Shown here in pieces: positions 33,640 through 45,139 of a DNA stretch of 64,000 nucleotides. The DNA is from Cavia porcellus. Taxonomy: Eukaryota; Chordata; Mammalia; Rodentia; Caviidae. The stretch lies in assembly GCF_034190915.1 (NCBI RefSeq), contig NW_026947485.1:51629019-51693018 (forward strand). Reading direction: 5' to 3'. Below the pieces are notes generated by a model. That model was not told where the DNA came from. It was given only the letters and a program-made list of their open reading frames with translations, and made no database searches. Made by a program: the position numbers and the translations under genes. Numbering within the stretch: the first letter of the stretch is position 1; every line of letters starts with the position of its first letter.

Positions 33640-34329
33640 TTTCCTGGTACTAAAATGCATGTATTCAGATTTATTTTTCCCAGATCATGATAGAAAAGTA
33701 AATACATATTCATGATGTCATGGGATCCAATTGGATTTAGTAGCCATCTTGAGTCCTTGTGGCAGAGGATGACATTTTTGATTTTGTCTTCTTTTCTGTC
33801 CTTTTCCAAATTGAATACTATGAAATATTCTGTACAGAACCTGAGGATGAATGAAGGGGAAATATATTCTCCCTTTGAGCTTTAGAAGTTTCTCTAGAGA
33901 TATAGGGAGGGGGGGTCAGAGTTGTTTTGTTATAAGAATTTTTTAAAAATAATAAAAACACCACATTACATCTGCAATTTTATCCCACTTCACAGTATTA
34001 AGCACAGTTTCTAAAAAACGTGAAACATGCCATTTTTATTAATGGTCCATTTAAAACCACCAAACATTTTGATGTCAATTACTAAAACAAGGTTTAACGC
34101 TGTCAAAAAGCATTAGCACTAAAAAGAGTCATCTTCTCTGTATTTTCATCTGCAAAGCATTACAGTTTATAAAACAATTTTAACTCTGAATACGTAAGGC
34201 TTTATATGAAGGCTTCCATATGTTAAGAATTTTATTTGTGTGTTTGATTTTAAATTGCTTTGAAAAACAGACAGTTGAGGTTTATAGAAAGGAATCTTTC
34301 TTTTAGGAAATAAATGTCTCAAAAGTGCA
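33640..34329. other. Unique AT-rich DNA
   Basis: A short G run (33907-33914) is present. No gene or repeat was recognised. Confidence 0.4.
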
Positions 34330-35010
34330 GGGCACCACCAGTAAAAACATTCTGACCGCAAATCAGAAACACATTGGGAAGTGTTTGTTGAGTGCACCTC
34401 CTGAAACCGGTATTTTGTTTCTATTTGCTGGAAAATTGAAAAATCTGTTGTATCTTGGCAGGGCTTTTGACCCAATCTTGGATTCTGCCTGCAGTAGATG
34501 GCATTACTGTATGCACATCCAGGCTGCTGAGGCCTCTGCTTTCATCACAGAAATTGTAAATACAAAATTTACCTGCTAACAATGCCATTATTCGGCTATA
34601 GTGGTTCTACACATGAAATTAGTTTGCATATTCTTTTTTTCTTTCCTTAAAATATGTATGCAGGAAAAAAAGAGATAGAGAGAGATGACAATTAATCAGT
34701 GTTTCAGCTGCTGAGTGGCATCTGGCCAAAAGCCACCAGCCTGACAACTGGAGTTTGGAGTGCATTTTTGCAAGGCTAATTTAAGGTGAACTTAGATGGA
34801 TTCAAGATTTATAAGCCTTAAAATGTCCCGACTGGAGCAAAGTTCAAGTCAAGTAATCCGCTGCTCAGAGCACAGACAGGGCTCAGCCCACAGTGCCCTG
34901 TGATTTAGTCTATCGTCAAGGAGAATTTTAAAAACAGGCAGAAGGGCTGAGTTTCTGTGTTTCACTTCAAAGGTCTTTTAATAACTGAGAGGATTAAACT
35001 CTTTTAACCA
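34330..35010. promoter_or_regulatory. Candidate conserved non-coding block
   Basis: Unique mixed-composition sequence with no repeat signature. It contains a Pit-1/homeodomain-like 'agtttgcatatt' near 34621, and a GC-richer core at 34835-34960 with a 'gatttagtctatcg' phrase. There is no exon signal. Classed by texture only. Confidence 0.3.
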
Positions 35011-35819
35011 GCTAAGAAGGTTAGATGGTTTTAAGCGAGTGCTTTTATTGCTATCAATGATTCTAAGTTTAAACTTTAAGGAATGCCTCTAGTATACATC
35101 TCCTTTAACACATTAATTGCTGTGAGAAACTCAAATTCCCACCTTATTATTTAATAAGGATTTCAGAAAATTCTTTGAGGTCTACACAAACTGGTGAAAG
35201 TGGAATTCAGAAACAATCCAGGGAACTGTTTTATGGAACATATTTAGACTAGTTGAATTATTATTTTTAACAGCCATGAATATAATGTGTTCATTCAGGA
35301 TAATTGCCAACAGAAGTAGAAATCAGGCTTCAGTGTTAGTTTGCTGTATACTAGCATGTTATATCCAATCAAATGCTTGCTCTCTAGTGACAAGAAAATA
35401 AAAGAATCTCTCTATGAAAGATTTAGGAGTGTTTAATTGAAACAAAAGGGACAATCAAAAATGACTATTATTTTTAACAAGGGAAAAATATTAATCATAC
35501 TTGTGTATGAACAGCCTCTATCAAAGTAGTTTCATTTTTCTTTCTTCTCCCTGGTTACCTGCAGAGAGCTAAAATATTCTGCTGTGCAGTTATTCTGTCT
35601 TAAACATACGCAAAAGGTAAATAATCAAAAGGTTATAGTGCAACACAGATTGGTTAAAAATAAATGAAATTGTCACATTAAAAAAGACACTGTAATATTA
35701 TATTATGACTTTCCTTTTTAAAAGCGGTTCAGAAGGAAACACCTGTGAATAGTACAGGGAATTGCAAATTACCTCGTTTAAAAATGATAAACTGATGTTT
35801 TGAAAGCAGTGAGCATATC
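35011..35819. other. Unique AT-rich DNA
   Basis: No repeats or genes recognised. It may belong to the same non-repetitive domain as the flanking candidate blocks. Confidence 0.35.
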
Positions 35820-36660
35820 TAGTAAACAATAGTTGATGTTACAGCGGCTTTAAGGGAAATCAGGAACAGCTTTTGGGATTTGAGGTAACATTATCTTTTA
35901 TAAGAAAAATACCAAGATGGTTAAAGAGTTGTTGCTTCTTCATTTTTAAATGTTGTGCATAAGCTTTGGTGGTGTACTTTTCTGCCAGCAGCAGAGGCAA
36001 ATAGGGATTGTTGCACCGTGGATGAAAAACTAATTGTGCAGATCCTTGTAAATGGCCAGGCATCAATCCAGGGCTTTCCCATTCCCTCTTAACGTAAACG
36101 CTCTCAATCGCCTCCTTAAACACACCTTTTATTTTCGGCCAGCGTGCAGATGTCCTCTGTGGAAGGTTGGCTGCTCCTTTGTCTGTTTTTATTTTAAGGT
36201 TTATTTTCTATCTGTGGTGGAATGGGGGCAGAGAACATAAAACAGGCTAGCCGGGCAGTGGGGACATGCCCTCTCTGGGAGTGAATTCTGATCTGCGTTT
36301 CTTCTGTAAAATGAAAGGGACTCTGATGAGCCCCGAATCTTATCTTTTACCGCTAACTCCTTCCTAACAAACGCAGTATCATCTTTGAAAACAGAGCTTG
36401 TGCTGATCTTTATTTCCTTGGCACAGGAACTCGGGGCGTTCCAATGGTCCGATAAGCATTGGTTTCATTTTCAGGTAATTCTTTTGGTTAGTTTGACTCA
36501 TTTGATTAAGGTCTCTAGTTTTACAGTTATCAGAAAACAAAAACAAGAGAACTTTTCCACTCGTTGATTTAGCTACTTCCTTCAAGGATCCTCAGCTCTG
36601 CAGCTGGAATTGAATGGGACCCTTGGACAAGGTTGTCCCCACTTTGTGCCCTGGGGGCAG
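35820..36660. promoter_or_regulatory. Candidate conserved non-coding block
   Basis: A repeat-free, GC-richer segment with preserved CpGs ('cttaacgtaaacgctc', 'ttttcggccagcgtgc'). It has a forkhead-like 'gtaaacaat' at the left edge and a TAATTG near 36031. Short open frames on both strands lack splice boundaries that would make a coherent exon. An enhancer reading is inference. Confidence 0.35.
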
Positions 36661-38969
36661 TGAAGACACCCATATCCTGTGCTCACAGACATTGCCCATC
36701 AGAAGACTGGATCAACATAAATACCTCCTGAGCACCCTAAAGAGTGGATTTCTTTATTTATTTGCTGCTAGGAAGTATTGAATTGCTTTTAGAAGACTCC
36801 AGGGGTTTTATGACCCAGTCTCTAACTGATTACAGGGGGTCTTCTCTTCTATAAAGAAGTACAAATAATAAGACCATTTCTAAAGAAAGTTTTAACCTTT
36901 TCCCTCCTCTTTTCAATAATGAAGGGATTAAAGTCTGAATGATTCCGAGGCCACACCTTAAGCTTCATGTCTATCTGACAAAAAATAAATTTTAAGATTA
37001 GACTTTCCATTGTTGTAATAACTTCAAATTTATAAAAAATGGGATAGAGGTAAATCTCTACCTATATAGCATGCCTTTTATTGGGTTAGTAACATTCTAT
37101 TCCTCTGAGGTGTTTCTCTATGAACTTTAAAAATATTTATATTTATTATTGTTTTTTGAGCATATTCAGTTATTGTTGAAGTGGCAACATTACAATTCAT
37201 TTTTTGCATTGAAGATACAGCAAACCTACTGTATTTAGAGTAATTTCATGTTGAAATTTCTTTTCTATTACTTTCTTCGCTCCATGCTGCAATTGAAGAA
37301 CAATTTTTTCTCCACTTTCAGGTACAATGGCAGTTATTACAAAAACAATAGTTGGAAAGAAATGCAGTGCTTTTTTACCCAAAGATATTTCCTGCTATTT
37401 TCAAAAAGAGAGGCCTGAGTCATAAACTATTAACTTATGCTTACTCTAAGAATGTCATTTTGAGCTAGTTAGAAATCAAAAAGTTTTATTAACTTTTTTT
37501 GTTAACTCAGTATTAGATGTGAAGATAAGAAGTCAGCTATGAATAGCCAAATATGAGACAGGGTATGCATCTTTACACATGTACATATAAATACATGCCC
37601 ATGCTTAGCAAAGCAAGTCATGGTATCTTCAACTATGTTTTATGTACAGTAGACATAAAACCAAGCTAAGATAAGCCAAAACAAAAGCAACACGTGAAAG
37701 TAATCACGTCTTGTTGGTTTCATCAATTTTCTTCACTGAAGCAGGGACAGGGAGGGTGAAGATTCTGAGTTTGCTGATTTAAATGATCTAAAAACCTACA
37801 TCTCTAGTAGATGTGCTTATATTCTGTAGAACTAAGAAGACATCTGTAAGTTATAGACTATTACATATTCTTGTTATACCAGTTTAACTCTTGGTTGGTA
37901 TCTTCTTTGACAACATTTGGGAATTATATGAAGGACTAATTACAATGGCTCAGTTTTAGATATAACTACAAAAAGCAAAAAGGCTCAAGACTACTGCCTC
38001 TTCCAGGAAAATATGTGGTCTTGTCTTCTAAAGGGTCCCTGAATTTCTCCTCACACTTACCATGTTTTTTTCTGTGATAAGAAATGAATCATGGAAATTT
38101 GATGAGGAGTTCTTAGGAAACTGGCTCACTTCATTTGAAATTAATTATTGTTTTAGGTGAGGCACACATGTTTCCAAAAATTTATGCAAGATATTATATC
38201 TTATATAGCATTTCTTCTATTGTTAGTCATCATTCGACCTTGTTTGTAGGTTTTTTCCTGGTTCAAGGTAAGTCTGAGAACATAATTGGGTGTGGCAAAG
38301 ATTGGCAGCCTATAGCACAGTTACCCATCTCTAAAAACAATCCACACACATTTAAAGCAGAAAGGAAACCTTTTGCTGCTCTTAAGCTGACAGTCTATTC
38401 AGAATCCCTAGGTGGCATTGAAAGCATTTAGACTCATTTCATTCATATGTCAGGTAAAGACATTCATTTAGCAGTGAGATGAATGCTGAATAATGGATCT
38501 TTTGAATAATGTAATTAAGAATTCATTAGGGGGGCCTTAAAAAGTGACAGAATGCAATGTGTGTGTGCTCCTTACACTAAACTCCCAAAATCTATCATGG
38601 AGTTGATGATTTAAAAAAATTCATCAGAGCAACAATGAGAAAAATACTGGCATTTCATTTACAAAATACTGACATTAAAATTCAATGAGGAGCAAATATA
38701 TATCTGAATTTATTAGAAATTATGTTAAATCAAGTTTAAAGATCATTTTTATTGTTTTAAAATGTGCTCATAATATGACAAAGGACTTAACCAACACTGT
38801 TTTCTTGAAAAGATCGCTTAGTGCTCCCTATATGAACCTTTCAATGTTGAAAAAAAATTAACGTTGTGGTTGAGTAACAGATTAAAATGAAAAGTGGAAT
38901 ACTTCCCTTCTTATTCTTTGCTTTATTTTAAGTTAAGTGATGAAAACGTTTAACACAGACCTCAATGTG
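36661..38969. other. Unique AT-rich DNA
   Basis: No gene or clear repeat. Several POU/homeodomain-like AT motifs occur at about the frequency expected for this composition. Confidence 0.35.
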
Positions 38970-39235
38970 ACAACAGCAGAATAGAGATTTGCTGGTAACA
39001 AAAGCAGAATTGCGGTTTCCTCATTAAACTGCTATCTACAAAGAGGAAGGAGGTGAGGAATTGCTGGATTTTCAGTGGTCGGACACACTCGTCACCCTGC
39101 CATCTTCATGCTCCCTTGTCCTTGCTTATCATTGGCCCAAGTACAAGAAGAAGAAACTAAAGAATGATCTCTGTGGAAGATATAACTCCAATACATCGGA
39201 CTCATGTAGTATTTCCTTCCGATGAGAGTGCGTGG
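38970..39235. promoter_or_regulatory. Weak candidate conserved block
   Basis: A non-repetitive, GC-richer island directly left of the MaLR LTR, with CpGs and no open frame of note. Confidence 0.2.
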
Positions 39236-39239
39236 AATC

Positions 39240-39615
39240 TGTGACATGCCATATAACATTTAACTGTCAGCCTGACTGGACTAAGAACTCCTAGAAATGT
39301 GGTTGGATCATGGAAACATACTGATCAGTGGATTAATCTACTGATGTTCATGCTGAGCATGCTGCTAAGAGGTGGAGCCCTGTTGGAGCTGGGTCTCTTG
39401 GGGCATATGTTTGGAGGGTGTGTCTCTTGCTGGTGTTATTTCTAGGTCCTGACTTCTAGCCCTTGTGAATAGAGCCATGTCCTTTGCCATGATGTATCTG
39501 TCTTGAAGTCAATCACAAATTGAAACTAGTGAATCCATAAATCAAATTAATCATTCTTGTTTTAAGTTGTGAATGTGAAGTATTGTTTTCTCAGCAATAG
39601 GAGAGCTGAAATCCA
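39240..39615 (+). repeat. Solo MaLR/MLT1-type LTR
   Basis: It starts TGTGACATGCC with 'taactgtcagcctgactgg' and 'ggttggatcatggaaac'. It continues through 'gctgctaagaggtggagcc' to 'aatcattcttgttttaag' and ends near 'ggagagctgaaat'. This is the full order of an old MaLR LTR without internal sequence. Confidence 0.7.
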
Positions 39616-39629
39616 TACCCTAAATAATA

Positions 39630-40560
39630 AAATATACCAAAGACTCATTCTATAAACTATTCCCATTTCTAGGAACTAGGGATTATATAGTGAATAAACC
39701 AGTCTAAATCTTCCATGGAACTTAGGTGGTGGTGAGAAGGTCCATTTAGTGGTAAAATGAAAAGCAAGCAAAAGAATAAATAGTGTTAAGCAGTAGCAAG
39801 TGCCCATTAAAAAAAAATAAAGCAAAATAATTTGAATGGAGAAAAACAAGGAGGAGAGCCAGGAAAAGTCCTGTAAAAATAACTATGCTTATTGAGTAAA
39901 AATGAAAAGTACAGGCAGAACCATGCACATACCTAAGGGAATAACCTTCAGAGTGAATGAATAAAAGTCCAAAGCCCTCAGGAAGAACATGCTTGATATG
40001 CTGCAAACAAAGTATGGACAAGTGGCTTGAAAACAATGAGTCAAGAAGGGACTCACAGTAGGTTAATCCAGAGAGACTGCAGGGTGTGGGGTGCAAGGTC
40101 ATTTTGGATCTTACGTGATGATGGGGGCTGAAGGCTGTTATAAGCTTTTTGAAACAGTGGTGCCACATCTGTTTTTGCTGTTTAACAAGAACCCTCGTAC
40201 TAAGGTGTAGACAATGCATTGTAGCAAGACAAAGTTTTAGAAATAGACTAGATGGAGGGTATTATAATTATTCAAATAAGAGTTGATTATGACTTTGGTA
40301 GAAGGTGGGGCATACTTGAGGATGTAGCCAATTGGATTTGCTGAGATAGTAGGATAAAATGTAAAAGCAAATAGTGATTTGAGCATTTTGGTAAATCTTA
40401 GAATCTCAGGAAACTTAGAAAAAAGATAATTTTGGAAGAATAGGATTGGCATTTCTTGAGCTGCAGGAAAGTAGAATTAGATAAAATTTGAAGAGAACAT
40501 AAGATATTTTGTTTGACCATGTCAAAAATTGAGAAATATAAAAATGCCCAAAGGGAGCTA
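39630..40560 (+). repeat. Long ancient interspersed repeat, family not assigned
   Basis: A colinear series of phrases ('aggaactagggattatata', 'aagtccaaagccctcagga', 'ggtcattttggatcttacg', 'gaaacagtggtgccacatc', 'gggtattataattattcaa') follows a common noncoding repeat seen across mammals. The minus-strand 157-codon frame inside is not supported as a gene. Confidence 0.5.
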
Positions 40561-40564
40561 TTGA

Positions 40565-40690
40565 GTAGTTACTTCAACACATGAAGTTCAGAGAAATTAT
40601 AGTATCAAGAAGTCAAGCATTTTCTCTAGAACATGGCTAAGCCAGGATTTAAACTGTTTTTTTCTGACTCCATAATTTATGTTCTTTCTG
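40565..40690 (-). repeat. MIR SINE, antisense
   Basis: 'tcagagaaattatagtatc' through 'ggctaagccaggatttaaac' is the MIR core on the reverse strand. Confidence 0.65.
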
Positions 40691-40774
40691 TGACACCATC
40701 TTGTCTTTGCAGTTTTAATTTTCTTTACAGAGAGTGTTATAAATTTGAAATACATATTAATATACATTTCTTTT

Positions 40775-40965
40775 TTGAGATACAGAGGGTTAAATCCAGG
40801 GCCTGGTCACTGAGCTATATTCCCAGTACCTTTTTGTTTTTCTACTTTTTAGTTTTGAGACAGGGTCTTGTTAAGTCACTAAATTACTTAGAGGCTGAAA
40901 TTTGTAATTGTGTTGCCTCAGTCTCCCAGAATGCTGGGATTACAAACGTGTCCTACAAAAATCTA
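40775..40965 (-). repeat. Composite B1 + ID SINE, antisense
   Basis: Reading leftwards, a B1 half ('gctgggattacaaacgtgt' to 'gttttgagacagggtcttg') is followed by an ID half ('ctgagctatattcccagta'). This is the same dimeric order as the copy at 14.2 kb, in the opposite orientation. Confidence 0.75.
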
Positions 40966-40969
40966 CTCC

Positions 40970-41465
40970 AAGTTAAATTATATGTGGTTTTTACTAGTTA
41001 TTAAATACTTGATCTGTTTTTTTAAAAAAAAATTTAGGGTGCTCTGTCAGATGTTTACCATTAGTCCAGAAATTCAAAACATACAGGATTAGATTCCAGA
41101 CTCAGCAACCATGACGTCCTCCTTGGTACTCGTGCTCACAGTGATCCTTTTCTTGGGCATTTCTGAAAGTCTTTAGCTTTTCCGTTGGCCATCATCTGAA
41201 GTCTTACTGTTGGAAAAACAGAAATTAAAAAAAAAATGATTGACATCCCAGGGTATGTTATAACTTTTTTTTTTCTTGTGTCCTATGATTCCTGAAAAAT
41301 TATGTGATCCTGAAATGCTGTTTATAGACAAGAATTATCTCATATTTTCTAGCATACTTTAAAACATTAACTTCAAAGTCTCCACCTAGAAGCTATTTCA
41401 TAAATAGTTTTTGAAGGAATAAAGGAAAGAAAAAAGGAAACTGACAATAAACAATAGAAAAAATC
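40970..41465. other. Unique AT-rich DNA
   Basis: Short A and T runs at 41023-41033, 41227-41237 and 41263-41273. Nothing else is visible. Confidence 0.4.
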
Positions 41466-41469
41466 TTTG

Positions 41470-41650
41470 GAACTAGGCAGTCTCATATCCAGGTTCTGAG
41501 TTCCCCATATTAGTTGGTTGACTTTGGTTTAATTATTTTACCTTGCTACTATTCTCTCCTATGAATAAGGACAACAACAGCATCTACCTATTGAAGGTTG
41601 TAATGAATGAATGGGAAAAACCATAAAAATTGTTTAGTATCGCCATACTA
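41470..41650 (+). repeat. MIR SINE, sense
   Basis: The order 'ctaggcagtctcatatcca', 'ttgactttggtttaattat', 'aaggttgtaatgaatgaat' follows the MIR consensus. Confidence 0.65.
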
Positions 41651-41654
41651 TTTC

Positions 41655-42639
41655 ATTAGTAATAAAAATGCTAAACTAATAGTGATATTTAGCTACCTCT
41701 TCTAATTTTATTCCTGCTACTCAGCATGATTGAGAGAGTGTGCCTTTGTGTAGAATGATCTGGTACATTTTTTCAGTTGTTTTATTTGTACTGAAGAGAA
41801 AAGTGTTTGAAAGAGAAAGGATAAGTGTGGATGGTAGTTCTGGGTGACCCATATCTACAAATATTCTTATCACTTTTATGAAGTATGAATCATTTGAAAA
41901 AGAATAACTATATAAAAATAGTGTTTAAAACCCTACAAAAAGTAACAGGAAAATTATTCTGTTATTCCTAACATTAATAGTTGGTACTTTTAATGAGATA
42001 AGCAGAAGATACACCAAACTATGAATTTATGATTATTAAATCAGTGTTAGAGAAATGGGTCTATCAAAAACCAATTTTTAAGAGGACTTCAAGGACTCTT
42101 AAAGGTAGGACATGTCTTGTATGAAGAATGGAAAGTCAGCAAATTTATGACAGACTCAAAGCCTTTATATCCAAATTAAGAATCTATTTCTGAAGAAGCA
42201 TTGTACGTATTCTTCGGATAAGCCTTTCAGCTTCATCAATAAGTTGAAATCCAGATGAGAAAACAGAGATGGGAACAGAGTGACTGTAATTAACAGTAGA
42301 AATAATTAGCCCACATAGAGCAAGGACACTAAGCTTCATTGAACTAAAGTGTTGAGATGATTCAATTCCCCATTTCTTATTACTAAATTTTTTAACAAAT
42401 CAGCAACAGTTGGATTGCTGGATGGAAGTGGAAAAGCTTGATTTGCAGAGATTAAAAAATGAAGGGTTACAAACTGCTGAACGTTTGAAATATATATGGA
42501 AGTGTGTATCCTAGGATGCATACAGCAGTTCTCTTGGGGAGCCCATCCTTGAGGTCTGGGGAATTTTATCAAGAGGCTTGGGGAGAAAGTACAAACCAAA
42601 CAGTTTCTGTCTTTACAGTGAGTTTTATTCCAGGATGAT
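41655..42639. other. Unique AT-rich DNA
   Basis: No gene recognised. A minus-strand 111-codon frame at 42336-42671 lacks any recognised domain or splice logic. Confidence 0.35.
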
Positions 42640-43260
42640 ATTACAGTATAGTGAGCCTCCATTGTATGCAAAAGTGATATTCTCCGTTAATCTCTGATTG
42701 GACTGTACCTTCTGAAGTTCACTAGTTGTTATCATTCTTGGTCTTGAAACCAATATTACCTTTCCTCCTAGGGATTTCTATTATGCTATAATAAAGAGTA
42801 ATTTAAAGCATACATATTGTGATTTTAGTCAGCTGCATATCAGCTTAGTCTGCTAAATGGTCACAGCCAGGATGGCAATTAAACCAATAAACTAAAGATA
42901 ATACTTGAAAGTCATAATAAGACAGTGCAGTGATCCTACATAGTTAGATGTCCATTCAGTTTGTACAGGAAAGGCAAGAAGACAAAATATTGGTGAAAAA
43001 AGCCTAAAGCTAGTAATTAGTAGCAGGGGATAGAAATGGCACATTTAGATTATTGCACTTCACTTTGTATCAGTATCAGCTTCTGAATATTTCAGCAGCA
43101 TTCATTTACATACCCAGGGAGAATTGCAGAGCAGAAATTACCCTTTGTTCTCAGGCTCAGAATTCAGTGGAGTTACAAGTGATATCTAGACTTTGGCCCC
43201 CTCACATAGAAAGAGCTTTGTGATGATATGTAATCTTTGCTTTTGTTCAATAAAGCCACA
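42640..43260. promoter_or_regulatory. Candidate conserved non-coding block
   Basis: Repeat-free, with AT-rich motifs arranged around E-box and POU-like sites, e.g. 'gtcagctgcatatcagc' near 42829 and 'catttagattattgcactt' near 43041. Conservation cannot be judged here. Confidence 0.3.
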
Positions 43261-43879
43261 GAATTCTCCTACAGAATTGTTGGTAAGTGTCTGCAAAATG
43301 AGTCAAAAGTTTATCTGTTCTGGAGATGTTCTTTAGGTAGAATACATTACAGTAGTTGTGAAATGTAATTTGTGGCACCTGGAATATAATACTTGCTACA
43401 CCCTGTTCTTTTCCATTGTATTACATATCATTCAACCTCATAGAAGATACATGCACATCTCGAAGCCACATAGAGCACACCTGAAAGCCCAGGTTTGCCT
43501 GAGTCAACTTCACAATCTCCTCTCTTAGGCCTACACAAGCCTAAGAGGCAATCAATAGACAATAATTCACTAAGTGCTCCCAATGAAGTCCAGGTATCTG
43601 AAATAAGTTGTTCTTAGGTGACAAAATGAGTATTAAATACAAAGGAAGTACCGTTTAACTTACATTAAATTGTTAAGTACATGGTATGAACCACTTAAGC
43701 TCTATACCAAGTTATTGCAATAGAAAAAATTAGAAAGCAAGTTTCAAACTTCGTATACAAGTACCAAATAAAATGGAGTAGTTAAAGAATAGAAAAGGCA
43801 GACTCAGGAAGGAAAATATTCCCACAAAGAACTTTCAAACCTTTACGATGTCTTTTCAAGTCATCTTCTTATCTTTTCC
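43261..43879. other. Unique AT-rich DNA
   Basis: Possible weak MIR-like remnant at 43430-43480. No gene recognised. Confidence 0.3.
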
Positions 43880-44340
43880 ACCGTTGCTCTGCAGTATCCT
43901 CAAAAACCCTTTGCAGGTAAGTTTAGATGTATTATAAACATACTGTTGTGAACAAGGGCAATAATTCTCCTAGATTTGGGGTCCTGCTGCTGATGACAAT
44001 CAACCCCAGGTAGCTTTTCACTTACCAATTGCTGCTGGTTCCAAAATAAGTTTTGAAAAAAGTGAGCCAGAGCAGAGGATCCAAATGACAAGTGAAATGA
44101 AGAAATGCTTGTGTTTTCACAGCTTGTGTTTTTGAGGTGGTCAGAAGCCACTGAGCTGACCCGCCCCTGAGAGCCCTCGTCACCGCATTCATCTATTAAC
44201 AAGCATTCCTGCTTGAGTTCAGGCTGCTAACCTTTCCATCAGAGGCATGTTTGAAGCTTAGCCTTGTAGTCAGGCTAATAGCAATTCCTCCAAAATAAAC
44301 CACAACCTATATTTTTCTGTTATTCTGTTTTAAAGTTTCA
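43880..44340. promoter_or_regulatory. Candidate conserved block / possible decayed exon
   Basis: Locally GC-richer around 44150-44190 with CpGs. A minus-strand open frame of 100 codons covers 43900-44202. Its composition (Ser/His/Gln mixed) matches no family I recognise, and neither edge has a clear splice signal. A regulatory or chance explanation is preferred. Confidence 0.22.
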
Positions 44341-44689
44341 CCTAGTTTATTAAAGTTTAACAACTGGAAGTATAGGATGTCTTACAGTTCACATCAGATG
44401 CACCTAAGAAGAGAACACAGACTGGACAAAATGACTACAGAAGATGTTACTTGGCAAGGAAATATTTTACTCAGGGTGAGGAGTATTTTGGTTATTGAAA
44501 TACTTAGTTGGTTGCTAGCAGTCAAAGAAAATAAAGACTTCAGGTAGACATCTGAATGAGGCTAAAAAAGTTAATGTCAAATCAAGATACCTAGATTTTA
44601 TTCATGAAAACTAATCCTATAAAGTGTTTTCTGAGTTGTGCAAGATTCTGAGCTGAATTAAAATCTTCTGACCTTTCATGCATTTATGT

Positions 44690-45130
44690 TCTGTTTGGGT
44701 AAAAATACAAGGGCACATACTATTGCAATTCAGAATAACAGATGCAACAACGAAGACAGGTACTGGTAGACTCAGAAGAAAGCTGTTTCGGTTTAAATTT
44801 TGAAGAACGTTTCACAGATAGATGGCAGAGAATGCAATTTAGATTTTACTGAATGGATATTTTGATGTTAGTGTACTTAGCAGTTCCATCCTGTGTGTTC
44901 AATATGTTCACAGATGTATCACAGGTGTTATGCAGGATCAAAAAATTAAATATTGGTGTGTTTGGGAAACAGAACCATAGAAGAATATCTAGATGGCTTG
45001 GCAGACTAAGTATAAGTTTTAAGGTAGAAATGTTTGTGCTGAATCCTGAAAGATTGGTAGACCTTGTTAGAATTGGTCAAGAATGCCAAAGACAAGCCAT
45101 CTTACCATCAAACTATGTTCATGAACCAAA
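44690..45130 (+). repeat. Second ancient interspersed repeat segment
   Basis: The phrases 'gagaatgcaatttagatt', 'gtgctgaatcctgaaagat' and 'caagaatgccaaagacaag' resemble the upstream part of the repeat type seen at 39.6 kb. The plus-strand 100-codon frame here is not supported as a gene. Confidence 0.35.
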
Positions 45131-45139
45131 CATAGAGAG

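Noticed and set aside
39746..40219. Minus-strand open frame of 157 codons
   Set aside because: It lies antisense within a long ancient interspersed repeat, starts without supporting context, and its hydrophobic composition follows from A-rich sequence on the other strand.
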